From contig OU612073.1 of assembly GCA_914767715.1 (NCBI GenBank), forward strand, positions 21,886,001 through 21,950,000: a stretch of 64,000 bases of DNA. Reading direction: 5' to 3'. Made by a program: the position numbers and the translations under genes. The notes below the pieces were generated by a model. That model worked only from the letters and a program-made list of their open reading frames with translations, made no database searches and was not told where the DNA came from. This document shows positions 34,254 through 46,171 of this stretch, piece by piece (positions within the stretch are counted from its first letter, which is position 1; each line of letters opens with the position of its first letter). The stretch comes from Membranipora membranacea. Its lineage: Eukaryota; Bryozoa; Gymnolaemata; Cheilostomatida; Membraniporidae.

Positions 34254-35264
34254 ATTAACATGATATATCGCCTTTTCAGTTTCTCAGGTACTACTTATCC
34301 CATCTCAAAAGTTCCTTCACTAGCACGTTGCCAGTAGTCTGACTTATGTTTGATATCGCAATTTTTTTAAACCGCATGTTTCTAACGTTAAAATTTGGGT
34401 AACTATCTGTTACAGTTGTGACAACCAGGATCTGTAAACTGGTAAGATTATTGATGGAAGTGACAGTGCAAGACTAAAATGGTATAATAAATTTGAAATT
34501 TTAGTTTCTGCATTATTGGAGGTCAGAAAAAGCCCTATTACTATTGCAAAAATCAATTTCAAGTCACGAAGACAGGAGGCCTAAAATCATAAAGTTTGAC
34601 CAAAATGTCACTGCTCCAGTTGGTGCCATGCCTCCTCTATTTATGGTAAAAGCATAAAGTAATCAAATACCTCAAAAACAAGGCACAGAGGGCTAAATTT
34701 AAAAAGGGAACTTTTTGCCCCAAAATGAACTTCCAGAGGTCACTGCGACTCAACGTCAAATATGTTGGAGGCTTCAACTGTGAAAATAGCTATTAGACAT
34801 GATCACCAATACAATATTAAAAGGTTTTAAAAAGCGATATATCACGCTAAAGACACTTTAACTCCTTGTTCTAAGTCTGACCTATTTATTGATCTCTTGG
34901 GATTTTATTGAAAATCTGCCACATATATATTTGCCAAATCTATTGGATTATGGATTTGTGTACTTAAAATGTTGGCTATGATATTACTAGCAATTATTAC
35001 TTGGCATGAAGTCTCACAATCTGTGCCTTCTATCTGATTATAAAACTGAATGAATTCCGAGCCAAATGTCATGGAATGTTAATGGAAGAAATAATTCTGA
35101 CATATACGGTTGATAGGAGGTGCCCTCCTTCACAATCAGGCTATTGGGGATAATTACTACCAGAAGATAATTTTGAATGTTAGGCACTTGTCCCAGGCTG
35201 AATTATTACCGTGCTTCCCCGGGAGTAATTATCCTGAGTTGAATTCAGCAGGTGTCATTTTAAA
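34254..35264. other. Intergenic, nothing recognised
   Basis: No coding exon or clear repeat is supported in this stretch. Confidence 0.5.
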
Positions 35265-35505
35265 TGTGGGTTAAAATCGCAAGTGTTGTCTCCGTCCGAG
35301 GACTGAGAAATATCAGTGCCTTAAGGGCGCGGCCGCCGTATTCGGCGCCAAGTTGCTCTCAGTTTGCAGGCAGGTCGGAGCACGCCTGGGGCGTCATATG
35401 AGCCCAGTAGTCAGTAGACCGCAGCGGGATTCGAAACCAGGACCTCCAAAACTTGCGCGATAAAGGGCAGGCGCTCTAACCAACTGAGCTACCTCCTTGT
35501 CATCG
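35265..35505 (-). mobile_element. tRNA-derived SINE, family I, copy 3 (best preserved)
   Basis: On the minus strand it starts aggaggtagctcagttggtt, followed by agagcgcctgccc and the B box ggtttcgaatccc, then the family body ending near ttttaaccc. The tRNA-like part lacks a pairing acceptor stem, so it is not a functional tRNA gene. Confidence 0.9.
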
Positions 35506-35930
35506 GAATATTGCAATATTGAACTAGTGGAACTTGATGTATTGAAATCCGCCTCCTGTTTTACTACAGTGGGTGGACAATTGCTACGCTAATTGAAAGA
35601 ATTAAAGTTACTTCATTATTCTGCAGTTCGGTGTTCTACTGGTTGATTCAGCAGTTTCATGTAGCCGAATTCTTTTATGGTGTCATGGGTGTTTATTTTC
35701 CATTTTCGGCTTCTGGCGATCTGTGAAATGAAAGATAAGATAATCATGGCATAATATTCATTCTTATCTTCTATATTACTCTATGCCACATCAAAAAGTA
35801 AACATTGAGCTGCAGGCTTAATACTCTGAAGGATGATAGATAAACGCAGCTAACATTATGCGCAGTGCTAGTAACAATTTTACCGACAGTCAATGCTCTG
35901 CCGTGTTTGGTCAAGGAATTCAATGATCAG
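35506..35930. other. Upstream region of the nucleotidyltransferase-TPR gene
   Basis: No promoter motif is convincing. An upstream coding exon of the next gene could lie here or further left. Confidence 0.4.
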
Positions 35931-38900
35931 TGCAAATTGAACAGCTTATTTTATTCCAACTTTTACATGAATCAGAAATTCTTGAAGAAATGGATTCAAT
36001 GGAGAGAAATGCGAAGGTAAGTGAGGAAGAATTAATTTAATTTATTAATCAGTCAGTCATATCCCCATTCACTGATTTCTGCTGAATATTTAGCCGAGTG
36101 AGAGACTGGGTTAATTGAATTGAATTTAAGCCAGTCGATCAGAGTGCTTCAAAATTATGGATTTACAATTACTTGGTTTGATTCCAAACGAACATAGCCA
36201 GGTTGCCAGTTGCCCACAGCCCCACATATGGTATGAAAGAACGGACATGCACCAAATTGTTTTGATAGGAGACAGAAATTCTGAACTGACAATTAACAAA
36301 TAAAAGCCAAGGAACTTAGTTAATATATGGTGGTATTACTTAGATAACGATGTCAAACTAAAGTTGTTTATTCTCTGCATAGTGTAAAGTCAAAGTGTGT
36401 CTGAGTTAGATCTAAAGCATTGTAAACATATAAGCTTGACCTTCGCATAAAAGGCAGGCTAAGAAAGAAAGAGAATCTGAATAGCGAGCTATGTGACGAG
36501 GGGCGGGTGAATTGATGATTGCAAATTTGAGCCGATGGAGAAAAGTTGATTGGACGCAAACCTCCCTGCGCTAGTATGGCTTAGTTAGAGTATAAGCTGA
36601 GAGTGATGGGGCAGCCATTGTTGCAGTGAAAAATGAAGAGTTTTCAGCCTTCCATCCACACTACTGGGAAATTGTTTTGACCTAAGTTCAAGGAGAACCA
36701 AGGGCCATAAACTGAAGCTTCTTAGCTTGTCAAAAGAGTGAAGAAATTATGGTAGTGATATATAAAAGGAGCACAAGAATGCCATAAACTTGAGCAGAAC
36801 CAATAAAACTGTTCAAGGAGATGGTTGCCTTGTTTTGATAAAATTTCAAGTATACAATCATGATATGTTTGACAGATAGCTGGTACTTTGTGCCTTCCTT
36901 GCAATATGGATTTTGAAACTTATTCATGAGCAAGCACTCAGGCTGAATGATCCTCATGGCTTTATTGACTGGAACAGGAATGATAACTATGAAATCGTTA
37001 AACCTAGCTCTTATTATGTTTTTTTTATACATATCTAATAGATTTTCTTCGGTGTGCCACATCACAATTACAATAATATGTAATAAATTTGCTCCATTTG
37101 TATACATAGTTCGATCAATAAAAATTGGACTAATTACCCAGTACCTTGAAAAGGAAGTGAGGCACATCCACCACTCATACCATGGATTATGATGTCATCC
37201 TTTTAATGGCATCAGTGCTGTTTCCTTTTAAACAAAGGCCAAAAGATATAATTATTCTTTGTTATTCTGAATTAATGAAATTGGTTAAAATAAGTAAATT
37301 AGTGATGTAGAGCTCAAAGAATACCTTTTTGAATAAAATAAATCCTATCCAGAGCTTTGGAGAGTTACGGAACAATTCAATGACTCAAATAATCATCATC
37401 AAAAATATACCGTAATACCTCACTTATAAGGCACCGACCTTATAAGTGAAGCGCCTCCCTTGGAAAAAGTTAAAATTCTGTAGTTATAAGGTCGGTGCCT
37501 TGTAAGGCACACCATTGGAAAAAAACTGCCCTCAGTTGTTTGTTTGTTTGTTTAATTTATGACTTCTCATCCAATAAGGTTACATAATAAAAGTAGTGTG
37601 CTTTCAAAAAGCCCCTCTAAAAAGTTAGAAACGAACTCGCAACATTGTGTTCTTGAGGCGACTGGGCTACCACTGATCTATTCAGCTTCGCCTACAAGTA
37701 GTGGTTTTGGTCCAACTCAAAATGAAATGAAAATGCTTCTAATGATAGCCGCGCCTATATGCTCCTCTCTCATAGGCGCCTTCATATATAAGGCGGCATC
37801 CTAGGCGAGGTATTACGGTATTTATTGGCTACTGTTGGATACTATCGTTTTCTGTGTTTGTTGTTTAGCACTCTTGTCACTGAGATTACTTTGCTGTCTC
37901 CAATTGTAACTAACTGAGAGCTACTGTAATCACTTACAAATGTTCCAATGGTCCACCTAAACTTTGTTTCTCAAGCTTGTTTTTGTTTCCTGTTGTTCTG
38001 ATAATGTAAAACCTGCGTTTCATCCTAATTGTTTAACAGCAATTGATTGAGACTAAAACCTGCCAGTAATTAAAACGGGTCTTGTTCTCAAATCTTAGGG
38101 CTGCGCTACAGGAATATTGATCAATAGATTGATTGACTTGTCAACTTTCATGTATACTTTAGAGTTTCAAATGCTTTAATTGAAGTTTCCATCTGGGTAC
38201 AGCTTGGTTCTGTATTAGCTAAAGCAAACAAACGCAAACTTTTGGTCATCATGATATAATACTCCAAAATAATCTTCCTGTTATAGATGGGTGAGGATAT
38301 GAAAGAGTTCCGGAGAGATTACCATCGCTGTGGAAAATACAACCTCCATGTACAGGTTAAACATCTGGAGAGGCTTGCTAACCACTATCATCTAAAGTTT
38401 AGGGAGACAAAACACTGGACTGACTGTATAAAGGTAAGTTCCTGTAGAATAACCTACTGTGGTGTGTGAAGGTCAAGGGTCAATCTCTAATTTCAAAACA
38501 ATTCATAAAATTTCTTTTGTCCCAAAAACTAATCTCTAATTTCGAAACGATTTATGGAGTTGAATGCATTTAATGCTTTCTCCCAGAATGAATAGTTCTC
38601 ATTATGTAAATAAATGAAATTATGTGGCTAAGTACCATAACTAGATAAATGTAAAATAATATATAAACTCTTCATCCTAAAGCGTAGATTTTTGACCAGA
38701 GATAAAACCCTTACAATCAACTCATTGAAACCTGATAGTATCCTGATGCAGAGACTTTTGTGTTATCGATTGTATAAAATGAAAACACTATACAATCCAT
38801 CGCCATGATTAATAGGCAGTAGCTGCAGAAGGAATAGCACCGCACTGCATTAGGCAATAGTATTATAATAATAGGAGTTGTCTGCTTAGTCCCTAGAAGA

Positions 38901-41750
38901 ACATGGGGATGCATATTTTCATTCGTCCGATGCATATTTTCATTCGTCCGATATTTTCATTCGTCCGTATTTTCATTTGTCCGTGGGATGCATATTTTCA
39001 TTTCTATAAGCAAATATATTGGTTCATTGCTGAGCGTAAAGATTATTGACACAAATGACAAATCAAAGATCCTCAAGATGGAAAACACGAGACCACCTTC
39101 TATGGCCACACAAAACATGTGATGTCTCGAATTGTTATGTAAAAATATATGTGTGTAATTACAGGCACATTCTTTGTATAACTCGATATCAGGAAGGAGA
39201 ACTACTGAAAAGTCTTGGGAGAAAAAGGCGTTCGACCTACAAACAGAATACTGGGGAGATAAATCTGATCTGAGTTATATAGAGCAGCAGAAGATAACTC
39301 ACAAACTGGCGAGCGAAATAGAATGTATCAGGGTGCGTTACAGGAAAGACTGTGCAGACGCAACCGGCCTGATCGGGGCTTTTGAAGGAGACAATGTCGA
39401 CCCATCAGTGTTAGGAAAGTTTTATGACACTATGAAGTCTGTATCACTCAGCTGTTCAGAGTCTATGAGACAGTTTGCTAATTCAATAATCGCTGAGAGC
39501 GTCAGTCTTCTTATAACACCTCCTCCTTGCGGCCTTGAGGCAGTTGCTATCGGGTCTATTGCCAGAGGCAAAGCGACACCCTATTTAGACCTAGAGTACC
39601 TGTTTCTTGTACAAGATAAGAATCCAGAGACTGAGATGTACTTTGAAATGCTGGCAGTCACCACATATTTCTTGATAGCGAATCTTGCCGAGACAAAGCT
39701 GTCCTACATGGCAATTAAAGAACTCCGCAGCTGGTTTGATGACAAGGAAAAAAATGGGTTCAAGATTGATGGTCTGTTAGAAGGAGCTGGAAACATCCCT
39801 ACAGGAAATGGGTCAGAATCTCAGCACAATCACTTCATTGTAACACCACAAGAACTGGCCGACAGGTATTGCAATATATTACACAACCCAGATCCCAAGG
39901 GGTCACTAAGAGGTGATCTCACTGCGATGCTGACATATACAAAAACATTGTTCACTCATCAGAATGATAATACAAGAGACTTGTTGGATGAGTTACGGGT
40001 CAGAATGGCTGCTACTGAAACGTGTGATGTGAGGAGAGAAGCCAACTTCAATATGCTAAAGACTGACGCCAAGAAGTTCAATTTTGTTCCAGATGACAAT
40101 CTTGGGTCAAATGGATTCAATGCTGATGTAAAAAAGCAACTATACCGATTTCCTTCGATCATACTGCTAGATATCAGTATAGTATATTGCTGTGCTGGCC
40201 AATCATCCTGGCATTCACTCGAGCTACTGAGGGATCACAACCACATATCGCACGATGTCAGCGAATGTCTCAAATTCATTCTAGCAGCCGCCACATACAT
40301 CAGACTCTCAGCATACCTCTATCATGATTCACAAGATGATCGATTATCATTAGCCCAACAACAAGATAACGCATTGAGTTTGGATCAGCACAGGCTAGCC
40401 AGCTGTCGGCATGAAATGAGAAGGTGGTTTCTACCACTAGGGTTATTCTCTAGTATGTGCAATTATATGATTCCCTTAAAGGAAAGTTTGGCTGCTGATG
40501 GATTCCGACTAAATAATTTCCAAAACCTACAGCTAAGAACAGATACATGGTGGTCAACAATTACAACTTTGTACTATACTGGGAGATGGGCAAAAGTTTT
40601 ATCAATTCTCAAACAGTCAAAATTATCTGACAATCCTGTGGAGACAGCAGTAGATATATCATCTACATCAGGATCAGGCTTATATGATACTCTGGATATT
40701 ATATCTGATACATTGCCCCGGTGTGCTGAGTACAGATCTGCGCTTCAGTTATGTAACTACATGACAGACAAAGGGATAAGTGATCAGACAAGGACGAGAA
40801 TAGCTGATTGTTACCACAGGCTACGTGAATATCAAACAGCTATTGATATACTGGACAGCATCAAAGTGAAGAGGTCTTATGTATACTATGGCCTTGGTCA
40901 GGCTTACAGAGCTGCCGACAAGTATGAAGATGCAGAGAAAAGTTTTGTGCTAGCATTGCAGATGAAGTACAATGATATTATACCTGAGACTGTTACTGAT
41001 TATTATGGTACCCCACTAGAATCACAGAAAGGTGATACTGTGCAAAATGTCATTAACTTTGAAGTTCTAACACCGGAGGAGCGATTGCATGTCATCAAAG
41101 TCATCTCAGCCCATATTGTAGTCTGTTTGACTGCATTAGGTGATGTGTACAGTAAATGGGGAAAGTACTCACAGGCAGCAGCTTATTATAAGAAATCATT
41201 ACAATCCATACATGAACTCTACGGAGAGGGAGCACTAACAGTACACACAGCTATGACTCTTAATAACCTGGGTAACAATTACAGGAGGATGGGACAGTAC
41301 GATGACTCTGAGGAATGTTACAATCAAGCTTTAGTGATATACAAGCAACTACCTGAACGCATTGAGACGGCTAATACACTGCATAATCTCGGTATTTTGT
41401 ATAGGCTACATAGGAAGGACAAATATACAGGGGAGTCTTATGGAGATGCTCTTAGATTATACACCAGATTTGATCCTGATAGCCCTTATATCAGAAGGAT
41501 CCGAGGCTATCTCTCAGAGATATTTGATGTATCCGAGACAGCATCAGAGACAGCATCAGAGACAGCAGCAGTGACATCATCATCAACACAGCCTGAATCA
41601 TCTGCCCTATCAGTTACACAGGAAGCTGCTCATACAAACTTTATAACAGAGTCGACACCATTATGCACCAAAAGTTGCAAACCAGAAATATTAGGAAGGG
41701 ATGTACAGTATTACAAATGTTTATTACAAACACAGGAAAAACTTTACTAA
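35931..41750 (+). CDS. Nucleotidyltransferase-like TPR protein, about 919 residues or more
   Basis: Exons 35931 or 35990-36016, 38287-38433 and 39165-41750, joined in phase 0. From the ATG at 35990 the product has 919 residues. Residues 188-202 read G-S-I-A-R-G-K-A-T-P-Y-L-D-L-E, the hG[GS]-x10-Dh[DE] signature of nucleotidyltransferase-fold enzymes (GlnD/DUF294 type), followed by a helical segment with LYRFPSIILLDISIVYC. Residues about 600-810 form TPR repeats (e.g. ALGDVYSKWGKYSQAAAYYK, TLNNLGNNYRRMGQYDDSEE). The tail has a short SETASETA repeat. Known: proteins joining such an NTase-like domain to TPRs are abundant in cnidarians and other marine invertebrates, with no established function. 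Inference: a nucleotide-transfer or regulatory role scaffolded by TPRs. The second Asp/Glu pair is intact, so activity is possible. The exact start is uncertain because the first exon's frame stays open upstream to 35927. Confidence 0.85.
36017..38286 (+). other. Intron 1 of the NTase-TPR gene
   Basis: It begins gtaagt and ends ctgttatag. It holds a pogo-like MITE (37408-37820). A 145-codon minus-strand open frame at 36730-37167 has no recognisable domain and is overlapped by an open frame on the other strand. Confidence 0.7.
37408..37820. mobile_element. Pogo/Tigger-like (Tc1/mariner group) MITE, 413 bp
   Basis: The ends taccgtaatacctc (37408-37421) and gaggtattacggta (37807-37820) are perfect inverted repeats bounded by TA, the target of this group, and resemble the pogo end (ca)gtaaaacctc. 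The inside has further inverted ataaggc/gccttat motifs and no transposase. Confidence 0.85.
38434..39164 (+). other. Intron 2 of the NTase-TPR gene, with a tandem repeat
   Basis: It begins gtaagt and ends gtgtaattacag. Apart from the tandem repeat at 38909-39003 I see nothing in it. Confidence 0.8.
38909..39003. repeat. Degenerate tandem repeat, about 15-21-bp units
   Basis: About five copies of gatgcatattttcattcgtc, some shortened to atattttcattcgtccg, lie head to tail. Confidence 0.9.
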
Positions 41751-42130
41751 GACGGACCAAAAATTCTTAGAAAAGTTGAAACACTGAACAATTTGGGCGA
41801 TATTTATGTGAAGATGGGAGAGTTTGATGACTCTGAGGAATGTTACAATCAGGCTTTAGCTATCTGTAAGCAACTAGATGAAGGCATTGAGATGGCTAAT
41901 ACACTGTATAATCTAGGTGAGCTGTACCTACATTTTTGGGATGACAAGATTACATTGGACTGCTTCAGGGAAGCATTGGATATATATACAAGAAACCCAA
42001 TCACCCTAACATTGGAAGGATTCGAGATTATCTATCAGTGATATCTGATGGATCTGCTAGGTCAGCACCAGAGACAGCAGCAGTGACGTTATCCAACCTG
42101 GCCAGCGTCAGGTCAAAACAACAACACTAG
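41751..42130 (+). pseudogene. Tandem partial duplicate of the last TPR module and C-terminal tail
   Basis: Directly after the TAA at 41748, the same frame stays open for 96 codons (to the TGA at 42039), with KVETLNNLGDIYVKMGEF and DDSEECYNQALAICKQL, closely repeating the upstream TPR around 41260-41360. The match continues past the TGA into sequence like the tail (gagacagcagcagtgacg), but in another frame up to a TAG at 42128. So it is a duplicate with one frame slip. It could also be a lost or alternative C-terminus of the upstream gene separated by a single nonsense codon. Confidence 0.8.
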
Positions 42131-42598
42131 AAAAGGAAGGGCTGCGTTATAAGTCGATAATCTAGCGCGTCTCAAAGGAGTTGCATCCCATTACTCATTG
42201 ATCACACAACTCCTACATGACAAATCACAGGTTTTACATACCAAGTGACCCAATTGATATTTTTTATTTTTATCAAATATTGTGATGCGATTTTCAAACA
42301 ATATTGATATATCAAATTTTTCCACCTGATATTATATGTATTTTATATCTATGGGCCTGACTGATTCATTTAGCGTAGGTGAGAGCTGCGTGGTAGTAAC
42401 AACAGTGCAGCGGGTATGTGTAAATCTAAGACTGACAACGGTCAAAAATGTGATGCGTAAGTAATGATTATTAGCTATGGATAGAGAATACATGAATACA
42501 TACATATGGGTACACTTTGTGTGTATAATCTGAATAACTAAAATAACTAAAAATGTCATGCTTACAAATTCAAGCTTTACTGGATGTCTCAGCGAATG

Positions 42599-42604
42599 AA
42601 TAAA
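42599..42604 (+). promoter_or_regulatory. Candidate polyadenylation signal of the NTase-TPR gene
   Basis: AATAAA, followed at once by a second ataaaa (from 42608), lies about 850 bases after the stop codon and 470 after the duplicated tail. Confidence 0.5.
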
Positions 42605-42609
42605 CTAAT

Positions 42610-43485
42610 AAAAGGTTAAAACTGTACTATCACCCTTCAGCTTAATTGAAATTTAACCTGAAATTTAATCAGACCATCTTCACTGTAGCACATGAAAACC
42701 AATTAGAGTATATATATATATAAACCATTAACAAAGTTACAACCTATCCCAATTGAGATCATTCAGTCAATGTTTGCATCTAGTGATTGCTCAATGACAG
42801 GCACCTGTTGTTAAATCTCAGATTAGGATAAATATAGTAATAGCAAGCCTCCTTGTTTGTTCGTGGCAGCATGTGATATATGCACCCTTCTTTTACACAG
42901 CCACTCCTCCAGCACCCATATTGATACACTCGTCCATTTAAGGCCTCCTTTGTGCGACACAACGCCTAAAATACCTGATATTTTCTTATAAATCCGGATA
43001 CACTGTTAAGTCTGCCGAAATTGGAAGTACTTCACTATACCTATAGCCTACAAAGGTGATATACAACAACTCATCAATATCATATGCTCCATAATCCCAA
43101 TGTGACAATTACAAGTTAACATTGAGGTTAACAGACAACCTGCTGACAATTTTTAGGCTCAACTGGGCAACCTGCAAGTGAATAATAAGAGCACCCACAT
43201 GACATTTACGGCCAATTATGTGCAGCCAGTGAGTGTACAACAAACCCTATGTTCACAGGACTTGACATACACAAGGAGTAATAGTCCTACTAATGTTAAA
43301 ATTTATTATAACAGTCGCATGTTTTGATATCTACTTACTTAACTTATTTATTTACTTGGAGAGTAATCACTTCTTCTGGTGGAGGTTCCAGCGATGTTTC
43401 AGGCTCGTATATTGGTAATCATAAATTGTATAACTAGATTTTCACCATTTTCCATAGGAGTATAAAAGAGTCACAATAAAGTTTA
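42610..43485. other. Intergenic, nothing recognised
   Basis: AT-rich; a short (TA)n tract at about 42710-42724 is the only feature I see. Confidence 0.5.
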
Positions 43486-43685
43486 TTCACCTTATTCTAT
43501 CACTCGTATCACTTCGTTCTAGATCTAGCCAGCGGAGGTCGGCATTGATTGTGTCATTCCAGCGTTGTTTTGGCTGTCCACGCCCTCTGCTTCCCTCCAC
43601 ACTCATCTTGTATGCTCTCCCGAAATCTTCATTTCTCTCACGTCGACACACATGACCATACCAACAAAGTTTTTTTTCACGATTT
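43486..43685 (-). mobile_element. Truncated non-LTR retrotransposon (LINE), C-terminal end of the reverse transcriptase ORF
   Basis: The minus strand encodes L-C-W-Y-G-H-V-C-R-R-E-R, then RAYKMSVEGSRGRGQPKQRW and NDTINADLRWLDLE, the conserved tail (L-x-W-x-G-H-V-x-R, R-G-x-P-K-x-R-W) of LINE endonuclease-reverse transcriptases. Only about 60 codons remain, so this is a 5'-truncated relic. Confidence 0.85.
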
Positions 43686-43689
43686 AGCG

Positions 43690-44885
43690 GTGGAAACTAA
43701 GAATCTCTTTTGGTAGAGGTCAGTGCTGCAGTGAGGTATTAAGTAATGTTGGTCGTGCCTTCTAGCACTGCTAGGATATGCGAATGAATGTTAATTCAAT
43801 CTGCTATTTCAGCCTCTACTTCACCAAAGTGGATGGCTCGGAAGAGTTCAATCTATGCCGTTCTCTCTTGGCACTGAGTCTTTTCCTATCTAGTTGTTTT
43901 ATCAGCTACGAGGTGCATGATAAACAGCATGATAAACAGGGTATCATTGATATGAATATATATACCTCAGTGCAGTGTATATAATAGATATTGTGGTGTT
44001 GAATGTATGTCTGTGCTGAAGGGGCCGGATGTGTGCTTTAGGACATACAGCACCTGACACCCAACACCAGTAGTTCAATCATTGTTGCAATCAGATGATA
44101 TATGTAATTTGATGCCAGTGGTGTATTTATAGGCCATGGCCCTACCAGTTTTTCAGTTGGTGAAATCGAAAAACCCCTAAAATTGACACAAGCCTCGTGA
44201 ATACACATTGACTGTATTTATGTTTATCATTAGCAGCTGCTAAGGAGAGCCCCGTGTGTTGTAGGCCTATATAGGGATCATGAAGAAATTACACAGATGT
44301 ATGGCGATTTCCTTGGCGAATTCTGCTTGTTATAACGTTTAGAGTTCATCAATACTTTAAACCTGAAACACATGAGCTATCCCTCAGCGCCATGGCCCCC
44401 TCGAAACATGCCTTTGCGCAAATATGGGCCAGGCTCGAACAAGCAGCCTCTTAACAATGCATGTTCCAAATTGGTAGAGGAGTGGATTGGCCTTGTGAAA
44501 ACTCAGTGTAGACAAGTTCATGGTATGTCATTTCAAAAGGATATTGCCATAAATAACTGCCTCAATTTTTAAATTTGGGTTTGGGGAGCCCAACACCCTT
44601 TATAGCAATTTGAAATTTAAATGTAAAACAAGAGTAGTGCTCTGTCTAATCTCAAGTCAAAAGAATAGGAAAATATTTATTATTGTAGAAAATTATCAAT
44701 CACAGAAGGGATCAGATATGATATGATGTCCTTCAAATTTAATTGTTGCTGTAGCCAATTTCTTGTTATTCCCATCCCAATTAGGGCTCGAACCTCTAAA
44801 AATTGCTTCAGTTTTTTGAATTTTTTTCTGGGGGGGGCCCCCCATACCCCCTTGGGGGAAGGCAATATAGTGCCCTTATACGGCC
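43690..44885. other. Intergenic, probable transposon debris
   Basis: No gene is supported. The g-run followed by cccccataccccc at 44830-44855 resembles the low-complexity termini of degraded invertebrate DNA transposons. Confidence 0.4.
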
Positions 44886-44888
44886 CTG

Positions 44889-45132
44889 TTTGATGCAATG
44901 ATATTGCTGTTCAGCCAAGAGGTAACAATAACCCTGTTACTCCAGTCCTTGGTTCCTAGGGTTCCTTGGGTCAAGTTTAGATCATCAGTAGTTTAACATC
45001 AGCTTAGCAAGTTAGTTGTAAGTAAAGGATCTTTACCTGATAGATAGAAGAATAGCTAGTGAATGAAACTCGGCATCTATGGATTCATGGAATAGTAGAT
45101 GCCGAGTTCCATAACCATATCATTGCATCAAA
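44889..45132. mobile_element. Palindromic MITE candidate, 244 bp
   Basis: The ends tttgatgcaatgatat (44889-44904) and its exact complement (45117-45132) form a 16-bp inverted repeat. Inside is a perfect 13-bp hairpin (aactcggcatcta at 45067-45079 with 45096-45108). No clear target duplication is visible. Confidence 0.65.
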
Positions 45133-45180
45133 TTACATATCTCATCTAATTGCAACAACAATTGAACTACAAACTATGAA

Positions 45181-45462
45181 CATCAGGCTAGCCTAGTGGT
45201 TAGCGGGTTGGATCATCAATATGAAGACTGGGGTTTGATTCCCGTGCATGTCCACTGACTGGTTTACCTGAAAAGCCGAGTTCGGTAGGGTGTTCCAATG
45301 AGTACCAGCGCTTCATGCGATGTAGGTTCTCATTAGTCAGGGTTTGCTATGGAGTGCTTGGATCCAGTGACCGGGCTGTAATGATGTAGTGTTCACCGCT
45401 TAGAAGTACCCATTGTGGCTTACATTAAGCGGTATATAAATGAATTTATTATTATTATCTCC
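45181..45462 (+). mobile_element. tRNA-derived SINE with LINE-like tail
   Basis: A head with ctagcctagtggttagcggg (A-box region) and ggggtttgattcccgtg (B-box region) is followed by a body and a 3' tail attaagcggtatataaatga ending in ttattattatt. The gcgctatataaat-type tail is shared with L2/CR1-type LINEs, which presumably supply the reverse transcriptase. Confidence 0.85.
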
Positions 45463-46117
45463 ATACACAACTGAAACAGGAAAGCAGATGAATACTAAAA
45501 CTAGGCCAATGAAAAGAGTCGAAATGATAATAAAGAGCCAATAAGGTGGAAGTTAACACTTATAACCTTGACATTATTACAACAAAAAGAAACTACTGAA
45601 GCAATTAAGAAAACTGTAGGAACGGGTTCACTAAAATGCGGAAATCCGTGATCACGCAAATTCACGTGCGTGTTGCGGGAATTAGTGCGTATTTCCGCAT
45701 TTTAGTCAATCCTGTGTGGGATTGACTAAAATGCGGAAATCACCTTGTGACCTACTTGTGACCTTGAAAAGCATTTTTCCGCATTTTAGTCAAAATTGAC
45801 TAAAATGCGGAAATTTCATATTTAGCTTTTTTTACCACTGAATGTGGCCTATAAGTATAAAATTGATATGTGTTCTATGAAAAAATCTCATAGGCCATGT
45901 GTATGGGCAATCTGGGTTAGAAATTATGTGTTATAGTACAGCTGTAGCACTATTTATGTAAAGCGGAATTCCCAGTGAAATATGTACATGAGTATTCAGG
46001 GGAAGATAATTCTAATATGATGATTTGTCAAACAAAATTCCCATGATAGTTACTATTTCTGAAATGCAGGTTTTGATAGAGGCAAGTTTTATTGAGCAGA
46101 AATGCTTTTATGGGCAT

Positions 46118-46171
46118 ATTATACATTGAGAGTGAAGCTATAGGACACTAGTATACATTGAGAGTGAAGCT
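46118..46171. repeat. Direct repeat of about 21 bp
   Basis: tatacattgagagtgaagct occurs twice within 55 bases inside the 7.3-kb candidate element. Confidence 0.85.

Noticed and set aside
35265-35505. A tRNA gene on the minus strand
   Set aside because: The A and B boxes are good but there is no acceptor-stem pairing, and the sequence continues into a repeat body shared with two other copies.
36730-37167. Minus-strand open frame of 145 codons in intron 1 of the NTase-TPR gene
   Set aside because: Low-complexity hydrophobic composition, no recognisable motif, and an open frame of similar kind on the opposite strand; probably chance in AT-rich DNA.
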